The notes under the pieces: model-generated | What the model was told of the DNA's origin: nothing | Seen by the model: only the letters and a program-made list of their open reading frames with translations | Database searches by the model: none | NCBI GenBank assembly: GCA_016125155.1 | Contig: WGMI01000024.1 | Location: forward strand, 1-64,000 | Reading direction: 5' to 3' | DNA length: 64,000 nt | DNA from: a bacterium | GTDB taxonomy: Bacteria > Bacteroidota > Bacteroidia > Flavobacteriales > Schleiferiaceae | Shown: in pieces, positions 15,383 through 24,540 of the stretch | Numbering within the stretch: position 1 is the first letter of the stretch | Layout of the letters: the number at the start of each line of letters is the position of its first letter | Program-made: the position numbers and the translations under genes

Positions 15383-15508
15383 TAACAGCAGTTTGGCAAA
15401 AGTGGCGGTTCAGTACTCCGCAGATACATTTGTGGTTCATTAAAGTTTAGTTCTCCGCTTCAACATTTGTGGTGAAAATCGCCACCTTCGCCAAGCTGCC
15501 AACCGTTA
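15383..15508. repeat. 126-bp imperfect palindromic repeat element, attC-like
   Basis: The element starts TAACAGC and ends GTTA. Its outer arms (15389-15407 and 15480-15498, CAGTTTGGCAAAAGTGGCG against the complement of CGCCACCTTCGCCAAGCTG) pair at 16 of 19 positions. Inside the loop lies an imperfect direct repeat of about 28 bp, each unit carrying CTCCGC and ACATTTGTGGT. Length, TAAC...GTTA ends and imperfect pairing recall integron attC/VCR recombination sites, but canonical attC core boxes are not clearly met and no integrase is in the window. It could equally be another Bacteroidota intergenic repeat family. Confidence 0.5.
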
Positions 15509-15594
15509 ACACCAAAACTCAGCCAGACGCATTTTCATAAAAGACTCAAAATAAACTACAGAAACACTCAGACGCAAAGACTAGGCCACTTCCA

Positions 15595-15897
15595 ATGGAT
15601 TTTCAGGTTGTTTTATTCATCATTGTAGCCTTATTGTCATGGTTATACCAGCGTTGGGCTTTCGAAGTAAAACGAACAAAAAGGCGGGATTACTACAGAA
15701 ACGTATATCTAAAATCAGACGATTGGCAACGAAAGCGGTATGTTGTGCTTCAGAGAGACCACTGGAAATGTATCTATTGTGGTGCGCGTGCAACACAGGT
15801 TCATCACAAAAGATATGCGAAAAAGAACATTGGAAAAGAACCCATTGATTGGCTCGTTTCCGTTTGCGCTTCGTGCCATGATAAACTACATCAATAA
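15595..15897 (+). CDS. HNH endonuclease domain protein with N-terminal membrane helix
   Basis: A 100-residue protein. Residues about 4-20 are a hydrophobic segment that could be a membrane anchor. The rest is a compact HNH nuclease: a CIYCG pair near residue 61, the HH of QVHHKRYA as the catalytic core, and a CASCH pair near the end, giving a zinc-bound beta-beta-alpha metal fold. The stretch YLKSDDWQRKRYVVLQRDHWKC is typical of this small family. HNH domains nick or cut DNA; the substrate here is unknown. The gene is AT-rich, lies directly after the attC-like element, and closes the island before the core apbE gene on the other strand. Confidence 0.8.
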   Translation: MDFQVVLFIIVALLSWLYQRWAFEVKRTKRRDYYRNVYLKSDDWQRKRYVVLQRDHWKCIYCGARATQVHHKRYAKKNIGKEPIDWLVSVCASCHDKLHQ

Positions 15898-15973
15898 AGC
15901 CACACGTCCTCCCGCATTTTCAGAAAGAGGAGAAATTCGAAAGGACTCCATCCGAAAAGAGATACATTCCCTC

Positions 15974-17020
15974 CTATTCCTCGAGTTCAAACCCCGGCGT
16001 TTCCCAGGTTTCGAATTCGCCTTTGGGGTTGAGGAAAATCAGGTAGACCTCCAGCCCCGGCTCGGTCAAGGCCAGGCGCTTGGCCTCGTCTAGGCCCGCC
16101 ACCATCAGCGCCGTGGCCCAGGCATCTGCCTTGGTGCAGTTGCCTACCACCACTGAAGCACTGAGCAACACCGTTTCCTTCGGATAGCCGCTTTCCGGAT
16201 CGATGCTGTGCCCGTAGCGCTTGCGTGTAGCCGGATCGTACCGAAAATTCCGGTAGTTGCCCGAGGTCGCCAACGCCCGCCCCGACATCGGGAAAATGCG
16301 CTGCAGCACCCGCTCGGCAGGTTGGTCTGGCCGCCCAGGGTCTGGCTGCACCGGCCGGTCGATCCCAATGCTCCACACCCGACCATCGATCGTCTGCCCC
16401 GACGTACGCAGCTCTCCCCCCACCTCGACAAAGTAGTCGCGGATGCCGCGCCTTTCGAGGAGCGCACAGAGCACATCGACCGTATAGCCTTGGGCAATCC
16501 CGTTGACATCGAGGGAAGAACCCGGCTTCAAGACCCAGTGGCCATCCACTACGCTCAATCGGTTGGGCCCACACAGGGCGCGGACCGAATCGACCGCCGC
16601 AGAATCCGGAAAAGCCCCCGGGTTCTTTTGGTAAAAGCCCCACAAGCGCACCAGCGGCCCCACAGCCAAGTTGAACCGCCCCCCCGTGGGCTTGAAATAA
16701 ACTGCCGCGCTGTCCAACACCGCCTTGAGCAGAGGATGCTCTTCGGGCTTGAGCGATTCGCCCCGATTGAGCCTGCTCAAGGACGAAGTTGGATTCCAAG
16801 CCGAGAGCTCGGCATCGATGGCCAGAAACACACTGTCTACCGAACGCTGAACATCCCGCTGAGGCGGGGCCGTGTAGCGAATCGAATAGGTCGTGCCTTG
16901 GGCGGGCCCTTCGAGTTGGTACTCCAACAGCTTGGGCTCTTCGGGCCCACAGGAAGCCAGAGCCAAACTCAAGACAACTCCCGATGCGATGAGGCCGGAA
17001 ACAACGCCCCGGCGCGGCAT
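15974..17020 (-). CDS. apbE: FAD:protein FMN transferase ApbE (lipoprotein)
   Basis: From the ATG at 17020 the protein is 348 residues, the normal ApbE length; the 602-residue track frame includes unrelated sequence overlapping nqrF. A lipoprotein signal ends in LALASC (Cys24). The family motifs are present: AQGTTYSIRY, the acidic SxxNRG segment, LDVNGIAQGYTVD, VEVGGELR, the SGRALATSGNYR stretch and YGHSIDPESGYP, with the metal-binding aspartate in CTKADAWATALMV. ApbE sits in the periplasm and attaches FMN through a phosphoester bond to a threonine of NqrB and NqrC. It lies 59 bp after nqrF on the same strand, so it is the last gene of the Na+-NQR operon. Confidence 0.95.
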   Translation of the reverse strand: MPRRGVVSGLIASGVVLSLALASCGPEEPKLLEYQLEGPAQGTTYSIRYTAPPQRDVQRSVDSVFLAIDAELSAWNPTSSLSRLNRGESLKPEEHPLLKAVLDSAAVYFKPTGGRFNLAVGPLVRLWGFYQKNPGAFPDSAAVDSVRALCGPNRLSVVDGHWVLKPGSSLDVNGIAQGYTVDVLCALLERRGIRDYFVEVGGELRTSGQTIDGRVWSIGIDRPVQPDPGRPDQPAERVLQRIFPMSGRALATSGNYRNFRYDPATRKRYGHSIDPESGYPKETVLLSASVVVGNCTKADAWATALMVAGLDEAKRLALTEPGLEVYLIFLNPKGEFETWETPGFELEE

Positions 17021-17079
17021 AAAAAAACGCCCCGAACCCAAGTTCGAAGCGCTGTGGTTGTAGGAAGGACCGAGCACGA

Positions 17080-18387
17080 TCAGCCCCCGAAATCGTCGAA
17101 GGCCACGTTTTCCGGGGGAACCCCCCATTCGTCGACCATTTTGAGTACCGCCGCATTCATCATAGGAGGCCCGCAGAAATAGAACTCGATGTCTTCTGGA
17201 GCCGAATGTTTGCTCAGGTAGTTGTCGATAAACGCTTGATGGACAAAACCAAGGAAACCATCCGCATTGCGGTCTTCGAGCCCTTCGGCCACCTTCCAGT
17301 TGTCTTCGGGCATGGGCTCGCTCAGCACCACATGGAAGCGGAAATTGGGAAACTGCTTTTCGATTTCCCGGAAGTGCTCCACATAGAACAATTCGCGCTT
17401 GGAGCGTCCTCCATACCAATAGCTCACCTTGCGACCGGTTCTCAACGTGTGGAACAGGTGGAAAATATGCGCGCGCAACGGGGCCATACCGGCACCCCCG
17501 CCCACATAGACCATTTCGTTTTGGGTATCCTTGATATGGAATTCTCCGTACGGACCCGATACCGTCACCTTGTCGCCCGGCTTGAGACCGAAGATGTACG
17601 AAGAGCACACCCCAGGGTTGACGTCCATCCAACCGTTCTTGGCGCGGTCCCAGGGCGGAGTGGCAATCCGGATGTTGAGCATCACAATATTGCCCTCGGC
17701 AGGGTGATTGGCCATCGAATAAGCACGGAACTGGGGCTCGTCGTTCTTCATGGTCAAGGCCCACAAATTGAACTTGTCCCAATCGGGTTTGAACTTATCG
17801 GGACCCGCCGGATCGTCCGGAGCCGGGCTGATGTCCATGTCTTTGAAGTTCACGGTAATCTTGGGTACATCGATCTGGATGTAGCCCCCCGCCTCGAAGT
17901 GCATGTTTTCGCCTTCGGGCAACCTCACGACAAACTCCTTAATAAACGTGGCCACGTTGTAGTTTGACACGACCTCGCACTCCCATTTCTTGATGCCGAA
18001 GATTTCTTCCGGCACCTTGATGGTCATGTCGTTCTTGATCTTGACCTGGCAACCCAAACGCCAGTTGTCCTGGATTTCCTTCCGGCTAAAGAAACCCGTT
18101 TCGGTGGGGAGAATGTCGCCTCCACCCTCCATCACCTGGCATTTGCACATGCCGCAGGTACCGCCCCCACCACAGGCCGAGGGCAAAAAGATCTTTTGGT
18201 TCGACAAGGTGCCCAAAATGGTACCGCCCGATTCTACCTCCACCAACTCCCCGTTGATGCTGAGTTTGACCGGACCCGAGGGACTCAGTTTGGCCTTGGC
18301 GGTGAGCAAGAGGCCCACGAGCAGCAAGATGACGGCAAAAAAGACGACAATGCTGACCAGGACAATCGAAGGGGCTGCAAGTAGCAT
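17080..18387 (-). CDS. nqrF: Na+-NQR subunit F (NADH dehydrogenase module)
   Basis: A 435-residue subunit that takes electrons from NADH. An N-terminal membrane helix (about residues 6-28) is followed by a plant-type [2Fe-2S] ferredoxin domain with [12 protein letters not shown] near residue 72. An FAD domain with RAYSMAN and a C-terminal NAD-binding domain with [12 protein letters not shown] and CGPPMMN complete it. Electrons run NADH to FAD to the 2Fe-2S cluster and on to the iron centre in NqrD/E. It is 8 bp downstream of nqrE and followed by apbE. The length is close to the family's usual size; no oddities. Confidence 0.98.
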   Translation of the reverse strand: MLLAAPSIVLVSIVVFFAVILLLVGLLLTAKAKLSPSGPVKLSINGELVEVESGGTILGTLSNQKIFLPSACGGGGTCGMCKCQVMEGGGDILPTETGFFSRKEIQDNWRLGCQVKIKNDMTIKVPEEIFGIKKWECEVVSNYNVATFIKEFVVRLPEGENMHFEAGGYIQIDVPKITVNFKDMDISPAPDDPAGPDKFKPDWDKFNLWALTMKNDEPQFRAYSMANHPAEGNIVMLNIRIATPPWDRAKNGWMDVNPGVCSSYIFGLKPGDKVTVSGPYGEFHIKDTQNEMVYVGGGAGMAPLRAHIFHLFHTLRTGRKVSYWYGGRSKRELFYVEHFREIEKQFPNFRFHVVLSEPMPEDNWKVAEGLEDRNADGFLGFVHQAFIDNYLSKHSAPEDIEFYFCGPPMMNAAVLKMVDEWGVPPENVAFDDFGG

Positions 18388-18395
18388 AGCGATGA

Positions 18396-19010
18396 TTAGA
18401 GTTTAATCCCCATAAAGCTCATGAAGGCCATCCCCATGAGACCGGTGAGAATAAAGGTGATGCCCAAACCGCGCAGAGGTGCGGGAACGTTGCTGTAGCG
18501 CATTTTTTCGCGGATGGCAGCAATGGCGACTATGGCGAGAAACCACCCCACTCCGCTGCCTACGGCATAGACCACGGATTCGGCCGTATTGTACTGACGC
18601 TCTTGCATAAACAAAGCCGCGCCCAAAATGGAGCAGTTTACGGCGATGAGCGGAAGGAAGATGCCCAAAGCACCATACAGCGCCGGAGCAAACTTCTCGA
18701 CAATCATCTCCACCAATTGGACCACCGATGCCACCACTGCGATAAACATGATAAAACTCAAGAAGCTCAAGTCGACCCCGGCAAAATCAGCACCCATCCA
18801 CGCCAAGGCGCCTGGTTGTAAAACATAGCGGTCGAGGAGTTGGTTCAGCGGGACCGTAACCGCGAGGACAAAAATGACCGCAGCACCCAATCCCACAGCG
18901 GTTTCTACCTTTTTGGACACCGCCAAATAAGAGCACATTCCGAGGAAGTAGGCGAAGATCATGTTCTCGACGAAGATGCTCTTCACAAAAAGGCTCAGCA
19001 GTTCTTGCAT
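18396..19010 (-). CDS. nqrE: Na+-NQR subunit E
   Basis: A 204-residue integral membrane subunit with six predicted helices. It has the NqrE signature at the start ([23 protein letters not shown]) and in the second half ([17 protein letters not shown]). The cysteines in LGMCS and AVNCS are the ones expected to share an iron centre with the matching cysteines of NqrD, across the membrane. It lies four bases after the nqrD stop. The protein is homologous to RnfA, but the full nqrA-F set and order make NqrE certain. Confidence 0.97.
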   Translation of the reverse strand: MQELLSLFVKSIFVENMIFAYFLGMCSYLAVSKKVETAVGLGAAVIFVLAVTVPLNQLLDRYVLQPGALAWMGADFAGVDLSFLSFIMFIAVVASVVQLVEMIVEKFAPALYGALGIFLPLIAVNCSILGAALFMQERQYNTAESVVYAVGSGVGWFLAIVAIAAIREKMRYSNVPAPLRGLGITFILTGLMGMAFMSFMGIKL

Positions 19011-19014
19011 GGCG

Positions 19015-19692
19015 TTAGGCGTTTTCGATGAGTTTGGTGTTCTTGGCGCGTTGCAGCCAAATGATCAGTCCTACGGTAATCAATGCCATGGGAGGCAAGA
19101 GCATCATGCCGTTGTTGGCATAAAACCCACCATTGGCGATGTACCAGGAATCGGGAATAATCTTGTAGCCGAACAAAGCGCCGCTCCCGAACAGCTCGCG
19201 GAAAAAGGCCACCGCCACCAAAATCGCCGCATAGCCCAGGCCGTTGCCGATGCCATCGAGAAACGACTTCCAAGGGGTATTGGCCAGGGCAAAGGCCTCG
19301 AGACGGCCCATCACAATGCAGTTGGTGATGATGAGCCCCACAAACACCGAGAGTTGCTTGCTGACGTCGTAGACAAATGCCTTGAGCACCTGGTCCACCA
19401 AAATGACCAAGGCAGCTACCACTACCAGTTGTACAATGATGCGAATCCGCGACGGAATAAAATTCCGCATCAACGATACGATCACATTGCCCAACGCCAG
19501 AACCGCAATGACACTGATCGACATCACAATGGCCGGCTTGAGTTGAACGGTGATGGCGAGGGCCGAACAGATGCCCAACACCTGTACCGTAATCGGGTTG
19601 TTGTCGTTGAGCGGATCGGTGAGCAGTTTGCGGTTCTTCTTGCTGAAGAGCGGCTCGCTGACTTTTTCGATGGTTTGCACTTCTTGACTCAT
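19015..19692 (-). CDS. nqrD: Na+-NQR subunit D
   Basis: A 225-residue integral membrane protein with about six helices. Recognisable stretches are [25 protein letters not shown] and [21 protein letters not shown]; the cysteines in LGICS and ITNCI are the iron-centre ligands paired with NqrE. The charged N-terminal tail ([17 protein letters not shown]) is usual for NqrD. It acts in the transmembrane electron-transfer and Na+ path. The neighbours nqrC (9 bp upstream) and nqrE (4 bp downstream) are in tight operon spacing. Confidence 0.97.
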   Translation of the reverse strand: MSQEVQTIEKVSEPLFSKKNRKLLTDPLNDNNPITVQVLGICSALAITVQLKPAIVMSISVIAVLALGNVIVSLMRNFIPSRIRIIVQLVVVAALVILVDQVLKAFVYDVSKQLSVFVGLIITNCIVMGRLEAFALANTPWKSFLDGIGNGLGYAAILVAVAFFRELFGSGALFGYKIIPDSWYIANGGFYANNGMMLLPPMALITVGLIIWLQRAKNTKLIENA

Positions 19693-19701
19693 GGGGATCG
19701 T

Positions 19702-20469
19702 TTAGAATTGAATGGCCGCTACGGTCGCGCTGTCTATTGCGGTGCGAACGGTATCGACAACCGGAGCCGATTTGGGGGCGGCCGACGTCATAAAGTAGGC
19801 ATGGTAGGCCGAAAGGCAGTCTTTCAACATCGCATCAACGCCGTTGGACGTAATGGTGCCTCCGGAGATGCCATCGACCACGTACTCACCCGTTCCTTTT
19901 CCGGGTTTTTGAACGGTCAAAGCAACAGATTCACCACTGTACACTTTTTTCTCGGGGAACTGCGCTTGCCAGGCAACAGTACTGATTTCCGCACCCAACC
20001 CGGGCGTTTCGCTCTTGTGGTCGAACGTGGCTCCATACACCGTATTCCCATCGGATGCCAAGGCCATATAGCCCCAAATCGGACCCCACAGCCCCTTGCC
20101 GCGCATGGGAACGATGTAAAACGACTTGCCCTCCACAAGGGCCTTAAACAGCGGGTAGCGCCGCTCTTCCGCCGATTTTTTCAACTCTTCGGCCAAATCG
20201 AGCACAAAGGCACACTCTTTGGCACTGTCGACCACCATGCCTTTTTGAAGCACCACCTCAGACTGGATGTACTCTTCATAGGCTGCGCCCGCTTCGTCGC
20301 GCTCTACGGCGACCCCGATCGAACTCAGAATGCTCTGCTTCTTTTCGAGCACCACATTGGCATCTTGCTTCGATTTCAAACTCGTCGCGGCCACCGAGAG
20401 AATGGCGGCCACAATGATCACCATGCCCGAAGCAAAGGCAAAAGTGTATCCGTTGCTGTTGATGTTCAT
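19702..20469 (-). CDS. nqrC: Na+-NQR subunit C (covalent FMN)
   Basis: From the ATG at 20469 the protein is 255 residues; the track start at 20529 overlaps nqrB and is rejected. One N-terminal helix (about 8-27) anchors a periplasmic FMN domain. The flavinylation motif is DGISGGTITSNG, in which Thr205 is the expected site of the FMN phosphoester put on by ApbE (family pattern SGAT; here SGGT). It passes electrons to the FMN of NqrB. Segments GKGLWGPIWGYMAL and TPGLGAEIS are typical. It starts 10 bp after the nqrB stop. Confidence 0.97.
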   Translation of the reverse strand: MNINSNGYTFAFASGMVIIVAAILSVAATSLKSKQDANVVLEKKQSILSSIGVAVERDEAGAAYEEYIQSEVVLQKGMVVDSAKECAFVLDLAEELKKSAEERRYPLFKALVEGKSFYIVPMRGKGLWGPIWGYMALASDGNTVYGATFDHKSETPGLGAEISTVAWQAQFPEKKVYSGESVALTVQKPGKGTGEYVVDGISGGTITSNGVDAMLKDCLSAYHAYFMTSAAPKSAPVVDTVRTAIDSATVAAIQF

Positions 20470-20479
20470 AGGGGGGAAA

Positions 20480-21679
20480 TCAGGCTTTGGCAGGAACAGG
20501 TTGAACGCGCTTGAGGCGCTTGCGGACATTGGCCTCGATCACATAATGGTCAATGAGGGGGGCGAAGACGTTCATGAGCAAAATGGCGAGCATCATGCCC
20601 TCTGGATAGGCCGGGTTGAACACCCGAATCATGATTCCAAAAAAGCCGATCAAAAACCCGTACCAGAGCTTGCCTGTATTGGTCTGGGCCCCACTAACCG
20701 GGTCGGTGGCCATAAACACAGTGGCAAACGCCCAGCTTCCGATTATGAGGTGCTGCCAGAACGGGATGCCGAGGTATCCCTGCATTTCGGGCGAAGGCAC
20801 AATACCACTAAAGGCGTTGAATATGAGACCCATACTCAAAGCGCCCAACGCCGACATCAACATGATGCGCCAACTGGCAATGCCCGTCCACAACAAAATG
20901 AACGCCCCAATGGCCACAGCAATTTTCGACGTTTCTCCAATCGAGCCGGGGATGGTACCGATGACCATTTCAGCCATGCTCCAATCGGCATATCCCACAC
21001 CTGCTTTGCCGGTTACCGCGAGGTTGCCGAGAATGGTCGAACCCGAGTAGCCATCGACCACGGTTCCCCCCGAAGTATTGACCCATACTTTGTCTCCGCT
21101 CATCCAACTCGGATACGCAAAAAAGGCAAAGGCCCGGGCGGTAAGCGCAGGGTTCAGGATGTTCATGCCCGTACCCCCGAACACTTCTTTGCCGATTACG
21201 ACCGCAAACACGGTCGATACGGCGACCATCCACAAGGGAATGTCGACGGGCATAATCAACGGAATCAACATCCCGCTCACGAGATAGCCTTCGTTGATCG
21301 AGTGCTTTTTGACGATGGCAAAGGCAAATTCGATGCCCAAGCCCACGGCGTAGCTGACCACCACCATGGGCATCACCTTGAGCGCCCCGAACAGGAACAT
21401 GTCCAAAAAGGCGGCATCGGGCTGTCCCAGCGCCCGGAAGTGCTGCAATCCGACGTTGTACATCCCGAAGAGCAAGCAGGGAATCATGGCGAAAATCACC
21501 GTGACCATGGTGCGCTTCAAGTCGATGGCATCGCGGACGTGGGCTCCGCTGTGGGCCGTATGACCGGGCACAAAAGCGAAGGTTTCGAAGGCGTCGTAGG
21601 CCGGGTAAAACTTCTCCCATTTTCCACCTTTTTCAAAGTGCGGACGGACGGAGTCGAAGAAGGAACGGGCTGCTTTCAT
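20480..21679 (-). CDS. nqrB: Na+-NQR subunit B (covalent FMN, riboflavin)
   Basis: A 399-residue integral membrane subunit, about ten helices, start ATG 21679. The flavinylation motif DGYSGSTIL carries the threonine to which ApbE links FMN. The N-terminal stretch (FEKGGKWEKFYPAYDAFETFAFVPGHTAHSGAHVRDAIDLKRTM) is the typical NqrB cytoplasmic region leading to the first helix. The long motif NPALTARAFAFFAYP and GAQTNTG are also conserved. NqrB forms the main Na+ channel and holds riboflavin, the last redox cofactor before ubiquinone or menaquinone. It starts 36 bp after the nqrA stop. Confidence 0.97.
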   Translation of the reverse strand: MKAARSFFDSVRPHFEKGGKWEKFYPAYDAFETFAFVPGHTAHSGAHVRDAIDLKRTMVTVIFAMIPCLLFGMYNVGLQHFRALGQPDAAFLDMFLFGALKVMPMVVVSYAVGLGIEFAFAIVKKHSINEGYLVSGMLIPLIMPVDIPLWMVAVSTVFAVVIGKEVFGGTGMNILNPALTARAFAFFAYPSWMSGDKVWVNTSGGTVVDGYSGSTILGNLAVTGKAGVGYADWSMAEMVIGTIPGSIGETSKIAVAIGAFILLWTGIASWRIMLMSALGALSMGLIFNAFSGIVPSPEMQGYLGIPFWQHLIIGSWAFATVFMATDPVSGAQTNTGKLWYGFLIGFFGIMIRVFNPAYPEGMMLAILLMNVFAPLIDHYVIEANVRKRLKRVQPVPAKA

Positions 21680-21715
21680 AGGGCGTTTAACTCGGGGGAA
21701 TTCAAGCGCTGTGTC

Positions 21716-23065
21716 TTACATCATCTCTTTGCGCACCAGGTCGAGACCGTGGCGAACGGTTTCCTGGAGCGGCAACTTGGAGGTGCAGACGACTTCGCAG
21801 AGCGCAAAGTCTTCTTCGGCCACCTCGTAAATGCCGAGTCGTTCCATGCGGTCGATGTCTTCGGCCATAATGGCCTTGATCAAGGGCACGGGATAGAGGT
21901 CGAAGGGGAAGACCTTTTCGTATTCGCCGCTCACGACAAAGGCGCGCTCTTCACCGTGCATATTGGTGTCAAGTTCGTATTCCTTGTTGGGGTTGAGCCA
22001 GGCAAACAAGGTTCGTGAAATGCTGAACTTTTTGGGATCCAACGACAACCATCCGAAGAACTCGGGCTGATCGCCTTCGGGAATAACGGTGACCTGGGCG
22101 TGGTAGGTCCCGAGAAAGCCTTCCGAGCCAGCCTTGCGCCCCGTCAAAACATCTCCGCTGATGACCCGCTGCTTGCCGGGCTTCAGGTTGTTGTGGAGGA
22201 GTGGGAGGAGCTGAGCCCCGATGCGGGCTTTGACGTAGTGCGGCTTGTCGACCCCTGAACCGCAGACCGCCGCGGTGCGCTCAGTTTCGTACCGGTGCTC
22301 GTTGGCCAGGCGACCGATGAGCACAACGTCCTGAGGCTGAACATACCAAACAACTTCTCCCTTGTTGAGTGGATCGAGGTGGTGGATCTGCACCCCGATG
22401 TTGGATGCCGGATGCGGTCCAAAAAACCGATTGACCTCCACCCCTTTGGTTTCCGAGATAAATCGGGGGGTAGCCTCAGAACCGTCAACGTTCAAGTGGA
22501 TTTTACCCGGGGTTAGTTTCTTGAGAACCTCCACCCCTGCGGCAAAGAGCCCCTCCATACTATGGAGGGCAAACTCCAAATCGGCCGCCAAAGGGGCCGA
22601 GTTGAAGCAGGAAATGTGGATCGATTTGGGCGTCTGGGCGGGGTCTGCCACCACCGCATAGGGCCGCTGGCGCACAAAAGGCCACGCCCCACAGGCCATG
22701 AGCCACTGCTGGACCTCTTCTTTTTTGCCTTGAGCGGGCCAGTTCGGAACCTCTTCATATTTCTGCTCGGAATCCGGCAGAATGCGCACGGCTTCGATGA
22801 TCCGCTTGGGACCTCGATCGATGGATGCCACTTCTCCGCTGACCGGGGCGCAATAGACAATGCGCTCGTCGCGTTTGTCGCAAAACACGGGCTGACCCGC
22901 GCGAACTTCGTCTCCTTCTTTGACCAACATCTTCGGGGTGAGTCCCGGAAAGTCGATCGGAAGAAGGGCATAGACGGAGGGAGCGCCGATGGAGTGGATC
23001 TGCTTCTCTGCTTTCCCCTTGAGCTTGAGGTTCAAACCGCGCTTGATGCGGACTTCTTTGGACAT
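21716..23065 (-). CDS. nqrA: Na+-NQR subunit A
   Basis: A 449-residue peripheral subunit from the ATG at 23065; the ten residues added by the track start are not family-like. NqrA has no redox cofactor of its own; it binds the quinone site region and NqrB from the cytoplasm. Recognisable parts are the N-terminal VRIKRGLNLKLKGKAEK, PSVYALLPIDFPGLTPKMLVKEGDEVRAGQPVF and the biotinyl-like PVSGEVASIDRG, then HPASNIGVQIHHLDPLNKGEVVW. It is the first gene of the operon nqrABCDEF-apbE, behind a promoter box about 30 bp upstream. Confidence 0.97.
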   Translation of the reverse strand: MSKEVRIKRGLNLKLKGKAEKQIHSIGAPSVYALLPIDFPGLTPKMLVKEGDEVRAGQPVFCDKRDERIVYCAPVSGEVASIDRGPKRIIEAVRILPDSEQKYEEVPNWPAQGKKEEVQQWLMACGAWPFVRQRPYAVVADPAQTPKSIHISCFNSAPLAADLEFALHSMEGLFAAGVEVLKKLTPGKIHLNVDGSEATPRFISETKGVEVNRFFGPHPASNIGVQIHHLDPLNKGEVVWYVQPQDVVLIGRLANEHRYETERTAAVCGSGVDKPHYVKARIGAQLLPLLHNNLKPGKQRVISGDVLTGRKAGSEGFLGTYHAQVTVIPEGDQPEFFGWLSLDPKKFSISRTLFAWLNPNKEYELDTNMHGEERAFVVSGEYEKVFPFDLYPVPLIKAIMAEDIDRMERLGIYEVAEEDFALCEVVCTSKLPLQETVRHGLDLVRKEMM

Positions 23066-23092
23066 GGTGTGGAAATCCAGATTTTTCGGGGC

Positions 23093-23100
23093 CAAAAGTA
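23093..23100 (-). promoter_or_regulatory. -7 promoter box of the nqr operon
   Basis: On the minus strand TACTTTTG is an exact TAnnTTTG match, 27 nt before the nqrA ATG. No clear -33 TTG at the usual distance is seen, so only the -7 element supports it. Confidence 0.45.
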
Positions 23101-23171
23101 GACATTTGTACGGCTACACTTGCCCACGGCTTGGCAAAATAAACAACCCATCTAAGGCCGCAAACCAAACC

Positions 23172-24506
23172 ATGAGCACTCTTTTTGCGCTGAACTGTCA
23201 ACAATTTTGGATTCAGAAGGGTTCACGGGGGCTTTTGTTTTTTGGGATGGCCCTCTTCGGGCAAGAAACGGCACGGGCTCAATACGCCGATCGCTGGGAC
23301 GACATCGCGCTGCGCTACGAAGACCACGTCTACGATCCCGACATCCACACTGTCTTGCTTCACCCCGTGGGCAACGAACTCGGCTTTCCCGCCCTGCCCT
23401 TGGGCCGGGGGGAACAATTGGAACTGCGCTTTGACGATTTGAGCTCGGGCGGTGGGCAGTGGAACTACACCTTTGTGCATTGCAACGCCAAATGGGAGCC
23501 CTCCGATCTGCAGGTTTCCCAATACCTCAGCGGCTACCGCAGCCAGTTTATCTCAGACATCCGCTATTCGTTCAACACATTCGTACCGTATTCGCACTAC
23601 CGGTTGCGCTTTCCCAATCGCGACATGAATTTGCTGCTCTCGGGCAACTATGTGTTGATTGTATACGATCAAAGCCCCGACCAACCCCTGTTGACGCGGC
23701 GTTTTATGGTCTACGAAGACTTGGCCACGTTTTCCGGTCGGGTAACGCGTTCGGCCAAGGTCGACTGGATCGACACCCACCACGAGGTCGACTTTGCACT
23801 TCAGCACGCCCAATATCCTATTCCCCAGCCCTTTGAGGATCTCGATGTCTTCGTGCTCCAAAACGGTCGCTGGGACAATGCCATAGCCGGTCTCAAGCCG
23901 CGCTTTGTCCGCAACCTGGTCCTCGACTACAACTACGACGGTCCGAACAACTTTCCTGCGGGCAACGAATGGCGCAACTTCGATACCAAAAATGACCAAT
24001 CGCTCTCGCTCAACGTGCGCCGTATCGAATTAAAGGATGTATTCACCTTTTATTTGTCCGAGGACGTACCCCGGAACATCGGCGTGTACTCGTTTTTGGA
24101 CGACATCGATGGAAGGAGGGTGGTGCGCAAATCGGGCTCGAGCGATCCCCATATCGAAGCCGATTATGCCTGGGTCGATTTCGCGCTCCGGCCCCAAGTC
24201 AATTGGACAGGCGGGTCGATCTACGTCTATGGTGCCTTGAGCGATTGGATGCTCGACGAACGGTTTCGCCTTGAATTCGACCCTAAAAATGGGCTGTATC
24301 GGGCCAAGATTCTGCTGAAACAGGGATACTGTGATTATCAATACGCCGTGGCTGGGGCGGGACCCGGGGCTTCTACTTCCGAAATTGAAGGCGATCGCTG
24401 GGAGACCCGCAACAGCTATCAGTTGCTGGCTTATTACCGCGAAGTGGGTTTGCGTTACGATCGTCTGATCGCGTTCAGTCAATGGAGCAGTGCCGTTGGA
24501 CTTTGA
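23172..24506 (+). CDS. Type IX secretion system plug protein (DUF5103)
   Basis: From the ATG at 23172 the protein is 444 residues with a signal peptide (FFGMALFGQETARAQ). It resembles the DUF5103 family: a beta-sandwich region opening with YEDHVYDPDIHTVLLHP and LELRFDDLSSGGGQWNYTFVHCNA, a middle with QYLSGYRSQFISDIRYSFNTF and a C-terminal part beginning near WTGGSIYVYGALSDW. The family includes the protein that plugs the periplasmic side of the SprA translocon pore in Flavobacterium. It should be periplasmic and bound to the outer-membrane secretion channel. It is divergent from nqrA, 106 bp apart, and heads a set of co-oriented genes. The assignment to DUF5103 is firm; the plug role is by family. 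Confidence 0.85.
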   Translation: MSTLFALNCQQFWIQKGSRGLLFFGMALFGQETARAQYADRWDDIALRYEDHVYDPDIHTVLLHPVGNELGFPALPLGRGEQLELRFDDLSSGGGQWNYTFVHCNAKWEPSDLQVSQYLSGYRSQFISDIRYSFNTFVPYSHYRLRFPNRDMNLLLSGNYVLIVYDQSPDQPLLTRRFMVYEDLATFSGRVTRSAKVDWIDTHHEVDFALQHAQYPIPQPFEDLDVFVLQNGRWDNAIAGLKPRFVRNLVLDYNYDGPNNFPAGNEWRNFDTKNDQSLSLNVRRIELKDVFTFYLSEDVPRNIGVYSFLDDIDGRRVVRKSGSSDPHIEADYAWVDFALRPQVNWTGGSIYVYGALSDWMLDERFRLEFDPKNGLYRAKILLKQGYCDYQYAVAGAGPGASTSEIEGDRWETRNSYQLLAYYREVGLRYDRLIAFSQWSSAVGL

Positions 24507-24540
24507 AATGCCTTTCACAGGACTTTAAAGTGCTTTTCCC

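Noticed and set aside
18961-22018. Two long plus-strand frames (517 and 562 codons) across nqrB-E
   Set aside because: His/Gln/Arg-rich shadows of the nqr genes; motifs in the minus frame are unambiguous.
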